Shown: in pieces, positions 52,706 to 58,700 of the stretch
Numbering within the stretch: position 1 is the first letter of the stretch
Layout of the letters: each line of letters begins with the position of its first letter
DNA from: CBDCCT01 sp965214995
GTDB taxonomy: Bacteria > Deinococcota > Deinococci > Deinococcales > Trueperaceae
DNA: 64,000 nucleotides
Assembly: GCA_965214995.1 (NCBI GenBank)
Contig: CBDCCT010000002.1
Span: 3,782,001 to 3,846,000 of the forward strand
Direction: 5' to 3'
The notes under the pieces: model-generated
What the model was told of the DNA's origin: nothing
Database searches by the model: none
The model's input: only the letters and a program-made list of their open reading frames with translations
Made by a program: the position numbers and the translations under genes

Positions 52706-53155
52706 TCAGGGCACCTCGAGCGCGAGCGAGAAAGTCGTATTGTTCCCCACCTCGTGCCGGACAAAACCCGGCCCCAAGTCCGTGTAGACGGGAATGCCCG
52801 CCCGGTTGTTCGCTGCGCCGTAAAAGGTGAGGCCGACCCAGCGCCCGGTGCCCACGGTCCAGTTTTCGAAGTCGATGGTCGAGCCGAAAGGCACCTCGTC
52901 CGGCGCGGGCCAGTCCAGCCCGGCACAGCCCGCCGGGGCCGCGTTCGGCCCCGCGTCGGGGGGAAAGTCGCCGTTGTCGGTGGCGCAAAGCAGGAGGTCG
53001 GCGCTTAGGTTACGCAGCATGACGGCCGCCGCCAGATAGTTTGCCGCCTTGCGCGACGAGACCAAGTTGGGCACGAACACCGCCCCCAACACAGCGACGA
53101 CGGCGATGACGATGAGCAGTTCCAGAAGGGTAAAGCCTGAGCGGACGTAGTGCAT
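52706..53155 (-). CDS. Type IV pilin-like/pseudopilin protein
   Basis: 149 residues from ATG 53155. Prepilin leader MHYVRSG is cleaved before FTLLELLIVIAVVAVLGAVF, the hydrophobic N-methylated helix with conserved Glu5. The globular part has two Cys (LLCATDN, GCAGLDW), which can form a disulfide. A GAGGT-like site precedes the start. It is a minor pilin or pseudopilin, near the sugar-transferase operon but on the opposite strand. Confidence 0.88.
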   Translation of the reverse strand: MHYVRSGFTLLELLIVIAVVAVLGAVFVPNLVSSRKAANYLAAAVMLRNLSADLLLCATDNGDFPPDAGPNAAPAGCAGLDWPAPDEVPFGSTIDFENWTVGTGRWVGLTFYGAANNRAGIPVYTDLGPGFVRHEVGNNTTFSLALEVP

Positions 53156-53353
53156 AACCGTGACCTCGCCAAACATGACGTTCCCTACACCGCGCCTCCA
53201 CACCACAGTCTAAAGGCTCCCGCGCCCGTTGTAGCGCGAAAAGGCCTCATTTATGTGAGCCTCTTAAGAATTTTGTGAGACAGCGCGTGACATCCTGGGT
53301 GAGGATAAAGCCCCAAGCCCCTTTCGCCACGCCCCTCGAGCCCCCTCCCCAAA

Positions 53354-53440
53354 AAGCCCACCCCCAAGCGCGTGCGCCGTCAAAGGGTGGTAAGGAACCC
53401 TAAGCCTGATAAAGCGTCAGGCGGTTTTGGGGAGGGGCTT
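53354..53440 (+). repeat. R repeat, copy 1
   Basis: ~87-bp repeat unit with outer arms AAGCCC... and ...GGGCTT, the core GCGCGTGCGCCGTCAAAGGG, then GCCTGA-TAAAGCG-TCAGGC and GGTTTTGG. Outer arms pair at 12 of 14 positions and the inner GCCTGA/TCAGGC makes a hairpin. It stands between the pilin-like gene and hicA. Confidence 0.85.
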
Positions 53441-53458
53441 AACGGGCTCACACCATCC

Positions 53459-53680
53459 CTACAAGTTCAGCCACTCGTCACGACTGACACCGACCTGCCG
53501 AATGATCTCGCGGATGAGCCCGACGCCAATTTCTTTGCTATGAATGGGTATGGGCACAATCTGCCCCGTCTTGAGGTTGACCATGCGCGAGTGACGCCCG
53601 CCCGGAAAAGGTCCCTCGAAGCCTAGTTTACGCAGCTTTTCAATCACCTCTCTACTTTTGAGAGGCGTGAGCTTAGGCAA
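53459..53680 (-). CDS. hicA: HicA-family toxin, intact
   Basis: 73 residues from TTG at 53680: PLKSREVIEKLRKLGFEGPF, GGRHSRMVN with the catalytic His, VPIPIHSKEIGVGLIREIIR, QVGVSRDEWLNL. It is an mRNA interferase of the double-stranded RNA-binding fold. Its start overlaps the hicB stop by 8 bp (GTTGCCTAA), the same arrangement as in the second HicBA module. Confidence 0.88.
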   Translation of the reverse strand: MPKLTPLKSREVIEKLRKLGFEGPFPGGRHSRMVNLKTGQIVPIPIHSKEIGVGLIREIIRQVGVSRDEWLNL

Positions 53681-53930
53681 CGTTCTGCTCGAGCACGTCA
53701 ACCCCGGAAAGTTTGGGGATGTCGAAGCCCAGTTGGAGCGCCAAGAGCACATTACCCTCAACCACGTCCGCGAGTTCCGTCCTGGCCTCCTCTACACTCT
53801 CCCCCTGAGCGTAAAACCCGTCCGCGCCCGGCACCCGCGCCACCACCACGCCGTCCTCGTCGCGCTCGTACTCCGCAAGCTCTAAGGCCCGAATCAGGTA
53901 CTGCCGCAAGGAAAACTGTTTAACTTTCAT
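53673..53930 (-). CDS. hicB: HicB-family antitoxin
   Basis: 85 residues from ATG 53930: QYLIRALELAEYERDEDGVVVARVPGADGFYAQGES, VEEARTELADVVEGNVLLAL, QLGFDIPKLSG. The degenerate RNase-H-like HicB domain neutralises HicA. TAAACT lies 6 nt upstream of the ATG, giving a leaderless promoter. Intact. Confidence 0.87.
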   Translation of the reverse strand: MKVKQFSLRQYLIRALELAEYERDEDGVVVARVPGADGFYAQGESVEEARTELADVVEGNVLLALQLGFDIPKLSGVDVLEQNVA

Positions 53931-53956
53931 GGACACAGTTTAGCATGTCAAAACCT

Positions 53957-54010
53957 GAGCCCCACCCCCCAAGCGCGTGCGCCGTCAAAGGGTGGTAAAG
54001 GACTCTAAGC
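53957..54010 (+). repeat. R repeat, copy 2 (partial)
   Basis: Contains the C-rich arm, GCGCGTGCGCCGTCAAAGGG and GGTGGTAAAGGA but not the GCCTGA hairpin or the right arm. It lies between the divergent hicB genes. Confidence 0.8.
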
Positions 54011-54103
54011 CCCCACCCCTAAGTCCAACACCCTCAGCCGATGTGGGAAAGGCTCGAGCCCTCACAAGCTCGCAATAAGCTTTATAATGTGCCAGAGGCT
54101 CAC

Positions 54104-54355
54104 ATGATTACCGACTACATCCAGGCCGCGCTGCGCAAAGCGCATTACGAAATTATCGAGGACGACGAACCCTTTTACAGTGAGGTTCCGGGTTTGCAAG
54201 GCGTATGGGCCACGGGCGAAACGCTCGAGGCTTGCCGTGACAACTTAGCCAGCACGGTCGAAGGCTGGCTCATCGTCAGGCTTTCGCGCAACCTGCCCAT
54301 CCCTCCGTTAGACGGCGTCACGGTGAGCGTACCCGCAGAGATGGACGTTGCCTAA
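54104..54355 (+). CDS. hicB: HicB-family antitoxin, second module
   Basis: 83 residues from ATG 54104: MITDYIQAALRKAHYEIIED, PFYSEVPGLQGVWATGETL, ACRDNLASTVEGWLIVRLSR, LPIPPLDGVTV. TATAAT at 54083-54088 is a perfect -10. Intact. Its stop overlaps the start of a broken hicA. Confidence 0.87.
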   Translation: MITDYIQAALRKAHYEIIEDDEPFYSEVPGLQGVWATGETLEACRDNLASTVEGWLIVRLSRNLPIPPLDGVTVSVPAEMDVA

Positions 54356-54565
54356 ACTCGCCCCCGTTTCGTGGCGGGATTTTATTGGGCGCTTGCGGGC
54401 GCTCGGTTTCGAGGGACCCTTTGAGGGTGGCAAGCACCCGTACATGGTACGCGGCGAGGTGGTTCTAACTATTCCAATCCGCACCGCAAAGACATAGGTG
54501 TTTCTCTCCTGTCGAGACTGCTGCGCCAAGCGGGCGTGAGCCGCGAGGAGTGGTTGGGAGAATAG
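54348..54565 (+). pseudogene. hicA: HicA toxin, frameshifted
   Basis: TTG 54348 overlaps hicB by 8 bp as in the intact module. The frame reads PKLAPVSWRDFIGRLRALGF, EGPFEGGKHPYMVRGEVVLT and IP, then falls out of frame near 54476 and stops at 54495-54497. One extra A there restores NPHRKDIGVSLLSRLLRQAG, VSREEWLGE and a stop at 54563-54565, a typical HicA C-terminus. The catalytic His (GGKHPY) is present but the C-terminal half is lost. Confidence 0.85.
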
Positions 54566-54570
54566 AACTC

Positions 54571-54621
54571 TAAGCCCCCCACCCCCCAAGCGCGCCGTCA
54601 AAGGGTGGTGAAGGGCCCTAA
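54571..54621 (+). repeat. R repeat, copy 3 (partial)
   Basis: C-rich arm, then GCGCCGTCAAAGGGTGGTGA; lacks GCGCGT and the GCCTGA hairpin and right arm. It lies right after the broken hicA. Confidence 0.75.
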
Positions 54622-54727
54622 GCCCCCACCCCACCAAACTCCGTTGAAGCCCGTAAAGCCCCCCACACCCTCACTCAACCCCCCAAAGCACCTGAGTGCG
54701 TTTGGCAGCACGTAGTATGATGGGCGC

Positions 54728-55021
54728 ATGATTTACGAGTCTCACGAAGTCCAGTCCAAACTGCAAGAACACCGCCAGGCGTTGCGCGAGTTCGGCGTTG
54801 TCCGTTTGTCGCTTTTTGGTTCGGCGGTTCGTAACGAGGCGGGCGAGGCGAGCGACCTTGACTTCTTGGTAGAACTGACGCCCAAAACGTTTCGTAACTA
54901 CATGGGCCTCAAGCTGTTCTTAGAGGATTTGTTCGGCCTGCCCGTTGACCTCGTGACGCGTGAGGGACTCAAGCCCTTGCTGAGCGAGAGGGTGCTGGGC
55001 GAGGCAGAGCGTGTCGCGTGA
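54728..55021 (+). CDS. Minimal nucleotidyltransferase antitoxin (MntA-like)
   Basis: 97 residues. The catalytic motif GSAVRNEAGEASDLDFLVEL has the GS and the two aspartates of a minimal nucleotidyltransferase, followed by FLEDLFGLPVDLVTREGL. In MntA-HepT pairs it AMPylates the HEPN toxin at a tyrosine. Intact. It ends overlapping the HepT frame. Confidence 0.9.
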   Translation: MIYESHEVQSKLQEHRQALREFGVVRLSLFGSAVRNEAGEASDLDFLVELTPKTFRNYMGLKLFLEDLFGLPVDLVTREGLKPLLSERVLGEAERVA

Positions 55022-55351
55022 TGTTCGCCTCTTCTTGAACGACATCCTCGAGGCCGTTCAAAAAATCGAGGGGTACAAGAGGCGTCCTCGGAGGCGCTTT
55101 TGCAGAGCCCCATGAGAGCCGACGCCATAACGCTGAACTTGCTCATCATCGGTGAGGCCGCCGGGAAGATTCCCGAACCCGCTCGAGCTTCCCATCCAGA
55201 GGTACCCTGGCGACAGATGGTGGGATTACGCAACGTCATTGCCCGTCAGTATTTTCATCTTGATTTAGAAATCATCTGGGACGTAGTTGAGAACGAACTT
55301 ACTACCCTTAAAAGGGCAGTCACCGAGATGCTTAGTAACCTCGAGCCTTGA
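55011..55351 (+). pseudogene. HepT (HEPN) toxin, frameshifted and lacking the catalytic His
   Basis: GTG 55011 overlaps the mntA stop region. The frame reads SRDVRLFLNDILEAVQKIEGY, then shifts near 55077-55078 and stops at 55113-55115. One extra base restores EASSEALLQSPMRADAITLN, LLIIGEAAGKIPEPA and the long C-terminus to 55351. The HEPN motif RX4HXY reads RNVIARQY: the His is Arg (CAT to CGT), so even a repaired frame would lack the usual RNase centre. The AMPylation-target Tyr remains. Confidence 0.85.
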
Positions 55352-55354
55352 CCC

Positions 55355-55447
55355 AAGGCCCCCCACTCCCAAGCGCGTGCGCCGTCAAAGGGTGGTAAGG
55401 AACCCTAAGCCTGATAAAGCGTCAGGCGGTTTTGGGGAGGGGCGTTA
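55355..55447 (+). repeat. R repeat, copy 4 (full)
   Basis: Full copy: C-rich left arm, GCGCGTGCGCCGTCAAAGGG, GGTGGTAAGGAACCC, GCCTGATAAAGCGTCAGGC, GGTTTTGGGGAGGGGCGTT. Identical to copy 1 over the core. It sits between the broken hepT and the convergent RelE remnant. Confidence 0.85.
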
Positions 55448-55476
55448 AGCACTTCCCCTAGCTTCTTTACACGCCA

Positions 55477-55744
55477 CTACTGCCTCGATAAGAGTTTGTC
55501 GTATTCAGCATGTGACCCAACCCAAAACCACATCACCCCGCCCTCGTCACGTTCGCAAACGGCGCGGTAGCCTCGGCTGACCCGCGCCGAATAGAGGGGC
55601 AGATTCGGGTGAACCTGCTTGAACTGTAAAGAACTGTGCCAGGGGTTTCTTAAAAAGTTCGTACTGTTTGTACGCCCTTGTTTTAACACCTTCGGGCAGT
55701 TTGGCGAGCTGGTCACGAAACGTTTTTGTCGTCCGTGACTTCAC
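55477..55744 (-). pseudogene. RelE-family toxin, frameshifted
   Basis: GTG 55744 overlaps the antitoxin stop. The frame reads KSRTTKTFRDQLAKLPEGVK, RAYKQYELFKK, then breaks near 55652. In the second frame NPWHSSLQFKQVHPNLPLYS, ARVSRGYRAVCERDEGGVMW and FWVGSHAEYDKLL complete a RelE/ParE fold. Two missing As would restore FKKNPWHSSL, the family spacing. Upstream antitoxin is intact. Confidence 0.85.
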
Positions 55745-55956
55745 CCCTCAACGTCACACGCTTGGGTAAGACCCGCGCGGTCTTCGGCCTCCGCCTCCTC
55801 GAGCAGTTTCGCAAGCACGTGTGGAGACCCTGCAAAAGCGGCGTCCCAGCGGCGCTCGTCTTCTAGTTCCTCGAGAATCAGCCGGGCGATAGCGTCCTGC
55901 TCACCCTCGGGCAGTCTCTGAACCTCGGAGATGGCTTTTTCGAGCAGTTCGGTCAT
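55741..55956 (-). CDS. Antitoxin of the RelE-type module
   Basis: 71 residues: MTELLEKAISEVQRLPEGEQ, DAIARLILEELEDERRWDAA, FAGSPHVLAKLLEEAEAEDR. This is the common small antitoxin preceding RelE-type toxins. Intact, GTGA overlap with the toxin. Confidence 0.85.
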   Translation of the reverse strand: MTELLEKAISEVQRLPEGEQDAIARLILEELEDERRWDAAFAGSPHVLAKLLEEAEAEDRAGLTQACDVEG

Positions 55957-56102
55957 GCCCGATTATACGCCGTAACCGAAGCTCGAGCCCCCTTGAGCCC
56001 TCACACCACCAAACTTTGTTAAAGCCCCCTTGCCCCAATCCAGAGCCCCTACACCTTCGCGGCTTCGTACCTGCCGGACGCAAGGTAGTAAGGTAATATG
56101 AT

Positions 56103-56555
56103 GTGGTTGTGCTTGTCTATCTTGACAACTGCTGCTTCAACCGACCCTTCGACGACCAAAGCCAAATAAGGATTCGTCTGGAGACGGAAGCAAAATTATT
56201 TATCCAGACGCAAATAAGTCACGGTCTTACGCTGGCGTGGTCGTACATGCTCGACTACGAGAACTCTTTTAACCCTTTTGAAGAGAGACGCAAAGCCATC
56301 GAACGCTGGCGCAAGCGCGCCGTGGTTGACGTGTCCGAAACCGCCGACATCATAGACCGCGCGGAGCAACTCCGCACGCTCAACGTCAAAAGTAAAGACG
56401 CGCTTCACGTCGCTTGCGCCGCTGCGGCTGGCTGCGATTATTTTCTGTCAACCGACGACATCCTACTCAAGAAGCTAGGCGGAAGCGCACTCGGCGTACC
56501 GTCACTTAATCCTGTCGCCTTTGTTACGCAGTGGGAAACTACGGGAGGAAAATGA
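56103..56555 (+). CDS. PIN-domain toxin-like protein
   Basis: 150 residues: VYLDNCCFNRPFDDQSQIRI with the first acidic residue, EAKLFIQTQISHGLTLAWSY, KSKDALHVACAAAAGCDYFL, STDDILLKKLGG with the later acids. Likely an Mg-dependent RNase toxin. The start is GTG 56103 or 56109. TAATAT at 56094-56099 could be the -10. The stop overlaps the next ATG (ATGA). Intact. Confidence 0.85.
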   Translation: MVVLVYLDNCCFNRPFDDQSQIRIRLETEAKLFIQTQISHGLTLAWSYMLDYENSFNPFEERRKAIERWRKRAVVDVSETADIIDRAEQLRTLNVKSKDALHVACAAAAGCDYFLSTDDILLKKLGGSALGVPSLNPVAFVTQWETTGGK

Positions 56556-56758
56556 AAACAGACACAGAAATCAGGATTGACGGCACACAAGCACTGGTCG
56601 AAGCCCTTGGCGAGGTCAACGCCGAAAGATTTATCGCCCTCATCATGCGCGAGCCTTTCGACTATACGAAGTGGCAGCGGACCCTGTTCGGTGAGCAAAG
56701 TGTCGAGCAGGTTAGTCGGGCGGCGAGGGAAAAGAGGGAGGAAGAGAGCGAGCGCTAG
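56552..56758 (+). CDS. Small partner of the PIN protein, antitoxin-like
   Basis: 68 residues from ATG 56552 (GGGAGGA upstream): MKTDTEIRIDGTQALVEALG, EVNAERFIALIMREPFDYTK, WQRTLFGEQSVEQVSRAAR. Small helical proteins of this form follow PIN genes of this type. Antitoxin role is inferred from the pairing and ATGA coupling. Confidence 0.7.
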   Translation: MKTDTEIRIDGTQALVEALGEVNAERFIALIMREPFDYTKWQRTLFGEQSVEQVSRAAREKREEESER

Positions 56759-56860
56759 AGAGTACAAAGAAAATCGTCGGAACAAAGCTCGAGCCCCACA
56801 CCATCAGACTTTGCTAAAACCCTCGAGCCCCACACCGCCAAATGTTTAGTAAAGGACTCG

Positions 56861-56948
56861 AGCCCCCCACCCCCTAAGCCCATGCGCCGTCAAAGGGTGA
56901 TAAGGAACCCTAAGCCTGATAAAGCGTCAGGCGGTTTTGGTGAGGTCT
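56861..56948 (+). repeat. R repeat, copy 5 (full)
   Basis: GAGCCC-start arm, TGCGCCGTCAAAGGGTGATA, AGGAACCC, GCCTGATAAAGCGTCAGGC, GGTTTTGGTGAGGTC. Core close to copies 1 and 4. The preceding bases (56788-56860) hold degenerate C-rich units of another repeat. Coordinates are approximate by one or two bases. Confidence 0.8.
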
Positions 56949-56995
56949 AACGCGCCGACTCGAAAGAATCCCGCAAAAGATGTAAACTAAACCTT

Positions 56996-57226
56996 GTGAC
57001 CGTTGCCGTTGAAGATGCCAAAGCCACACTCGACGAACTTTTGGACAAAGCGATGGAAGGTCAAGAGGTCGTGATTACCCGCGAGGACGGAACAACCTTT
57101 AGACTCGTCGCCTCGAGACCTGTAACTCACAGACGGGGCGGGCTTGGTAGTGCCAAAGATGTCCGGATTGCCGATGATTTTAAGGATATTCCCGAGGGCT
57201 TTGAAGGTTACATGCCCCCCCAATGA
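56996..57226 (+). CDS. Phd/YefM-family antitoxin
   Basis: 76 residues: MTVAVEDAKATLDELLDKAM, EGQEVVITREDGTTFRLVAS, RPVTHRRGGLGSAKDVRIAD. Prevent-host-death fold DNA-binding antitoxin. Its stop overlaps ATG 57223 of a VapC fragment (ATGA). Intact. Confidence 0.88.
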   Translation: MTVAVEDAKATLDELLDKAMEGQEVVITREDGTTFRLVASRPVTHRRGGLGSAKDVRIADDFKDIPEGFEGYMPPQ

Positions 57227-57297
57227 GGGTGCTGATTGATACGCACACCTTCCTTTGGTATATCCCATACCCTCAGCCAATGCCAAGACCGCTCAGT
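57223..57297 (+). pseudogene. Truncated PIN/VapC toxin
   Basis: ATG 57223 gives MRVLIDTHTFLWYI, a typical VapC N-terminus with the first aspartate. After that the frame is disrupted; another frame reads PSANAKTAQ, recalling the LSANAKTA stretch of VapC. The gene then runs into the end of the convergent RelE toxin. Only ~25 residues remain, so it is dead. Confidence 0.75.
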
Positions 57298-57556
57298 AAG
57301 CCCGGTGATGAAGGTCGATGGCTTCAACAAACACGGTCGCGTCGTCGCTCTCCACGCGAAAGATGATGCGGTAGTTGCGGACCCTCCGGCGGTAACCTGA
57401 GACGCCGCGCAGCTTTTTCACGTCACCCGCCCAGGGGTCTTGTGTCATCTCACCCAACGCCTCTTCTATGGCGGCGGCGTCACCCGGTTGCTTTTGCGTC
57501 AGCCCATCCAAAAACTTCCGAGCTTTACGCTTTAAGAGGACGTTGTAGCTTGCCAC
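57293..57556 (-). CDS. RelE/ParE-family toxin, intact
   Basis: 87 residues from GTG 57556: MASYNVLLKRKARKFLDGL, DPWAGDVKKLRGVSGYRRRV, NYRIIFRVESDDATVFVEAI. RelE fold with RNYRIIF and the C-terminal HHRAY basic/aromatic tail. It overlaps its antitoxin by 25 bp. Its 3' end cuts into the truncated VapC locus. Confidence 0.87.
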   Translation of the reverse strand: MASYNVLLKRKARKFLDGLTQKQPGDAAAIEEALGEMTQDPWAGDVKKLRGVSGYRRRVRNYRIIFRVESDDATVFVEAIDLHHRAY

Positions 57557-57720
57557 GGCACATAATCGTCCTCGTCGAAGGGGCCTGACAGCGCCTCCAC
57601 CTCGTCCGGCGCGGGGTCGTCTTCGGGCAAGGTGAGGTCGGCGATAAACCGCTCCACCCGCCTCAGCTCCGCCTCGCTCAACCGCTCGAGATCTTTATAC
57701 AACTTTTGTTTCAAGGTCAT
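57532..57720 (-). CDS. Antitoxin of the RelE module
   Basis: 62 residues: MTLKQKLYKDLERLSEAELR, RVERFIADLTLPEDDPAPDE, VEALSGPFDEDDYVPWQATT. Acidic, small, directly upstream of the RelE toxin with a 25-bp overlap, as expected of an antitoxin. R repeat copy 6 lies just upstream. Confidence 0.75.
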   Translation of the reverse strand: MTLKQKLYKDLERLSEAELRRVERFIADLTLPEDDPAPDEVEALSGPFDEDDYVPWQATTSS

Positions 57721-57742
57721 GAGTTATTTTAGCATGTGAGGA

Positions 57743-57834
57743 CTCGAGCCCCCCACCCCCTAAGCACGTGCGCCGTCAAAAGGTGGTGAGGGGCTCGAGC
57801 CTGACAAAGCGTCAGGCGATTTTGGTGAGGGCTC
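57743..57834 (+). repeat. R repeat, copy 6 (full)
   Basis: Outer arms GAGCCCCCCACC and GGTGAGGGCTC pair, where copy 1 has AAGCCC and GGGCTT: the terminal A-T becomes G-C on both sides. Core GTGCGCCGTCAAAAGGTGGT, then GCCTGACAAAGCGTCAGGC and GATTTTGG. The middle hairpin GGGT/ACCC of copy 1 is not conserved. Confidence 0.85.
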
Positions 57835-57921
57835 AAACCTCTAAATTTGTAAATAAGAAAATCAAGCTGAACAGAAGAGGTTCAGGAAACAGAGAGCGCC
57901 TTCCACTGCACAGAAAGCAAA

Positions 57922-57944
57922 CCGCCTGAGGAATCCTCAGGCGG
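57922..57944 (-). terminator. Terminator of the type IV pilin gene
   Basis: Perfect 10-bp stem CCGCCTGAGG / CCTCAGGCGG with a 3-nt loop, followed on the minus strand by TTTGCTTT. 28 bp past the pilin stop. Confidence 0.85.
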
Positions 57945-57972
57945 CTCAAGTACGTTCCGGCTGCTAAGTTAT

Positions 57973-58374
57973 TTACTGAGCAGTTTGCTTCTGGCCGTTG
58001 ACGTAGGTCACAGCACCACCCACACCAGGACCAGTCACGGTCACAAGTACGCCGCCGTTATCAGCGGCAGTAACGGCGCAAGCAGTAGTTCCGGCAGGAG
58101 CAGCATTAGTCGAGTAGCCGTCAGCAGTCTTAGCCACAAGGCAAGGGCTCCAAGCAGTAACAGCCGCCGCAGGAGTGCGGCTTGCATCAGTAGCTAACCA
58201 AGCGGTAACGGCGGTATTGACGCTGGCGCTATGTGCTTGTACAGCACGCTCGTTTGCAGCGTTGCGGGCGTTCATCAGGTTCGGAATAAGAACCGCCGCA
58301 AGAATGCCGATGATTGCGATGACAATCAGCAGCTCGATGAGGGTGAAGCCTTTGTTGCTTTTGTTGTTGCGCAT
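57973..58374 (-). CDS. Type IV pilin, PilA-like
   Basis: 133 residues from ATG 58374 with GGAG upstream. Leader MRNNKSNKG is cut before FTLIELLIVIAIIGILAAVL, with Glu5, then a short Ala/Thr-rich globular domain holding two Cys (SPCLVAKT, TTACAVTA) able to form the D-loop disulfide. Major pilin candidate for twitching or DNA uptake. The upstream frame that continues to 58536 lacks a ribosome binding site. Confidence 0.93.
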   Translation of the reverse strand: MRNNKSNKGFTLIELLIVIAIIGILAAVLIPNLMNARNAANERAVQAHSASVNTAVTAWLATDASRTPAAAVTAWSPCLVAKTADGYSTNAAPAGTTACAVTAADNGGVLVTVTGPGVGGAVTYVNGQKQTAQ

Positions 58375-58700
58375 GATGCGCTCCATTCTTGAGCACCCAG
58401 AGGGATATGGGATGATACGGGGTGCTCGGATGAGTTCTAACGATTGGGTCTTTTCCCGTTCGTCTAAAAGGATTATGGACCCTGTGGGCGCAGCGTGCTG
58501 TTGAAAAACGCACGGGCTGGAGGGTGTATTTTTCACATCAGGGACGGGCTTTGTGCGTCACATGAGGGCGTGTGAAATGTTTGGGGAGATGGGGTCAAAT
58601 AAGGCGTGCCGGGTTGGGTAAGTCTTTTGCGTCAGCGACGAAACCGGGAAGCTGGGCACAGCGCGTGGTGCGCCGCCCACCGCCTGAGGCGTCGCCCGCC
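58375..58700. other. Pilin leader and spacer before the M3 peptidase
   Basis: 326 bp without a gene. GAGCACCC (58391-58398) pairs with GGGTGCTC (58420-58427), a hairpin in the pilin 5' leader about 17 nt from its start. Further upstream are TTTCACA and TGTGAAA arms (58531-58577), a possible cyclic-AMP-receptor-like site for the pilin. Confidence 0.5.

Noticed and set aside
53354..57834. CRISPR array
   Set aside because: The R copies are ~50-90 bp, unevenly spaced, and separated by genes rather than short spacers; no cas genes.
58375..58536. Upstream extension of the pilin reading frame (54 codons)
   Set aside because: The ATG at 58374 has a ribosome binding site and a standard prepilin leader; the extension lacks both.
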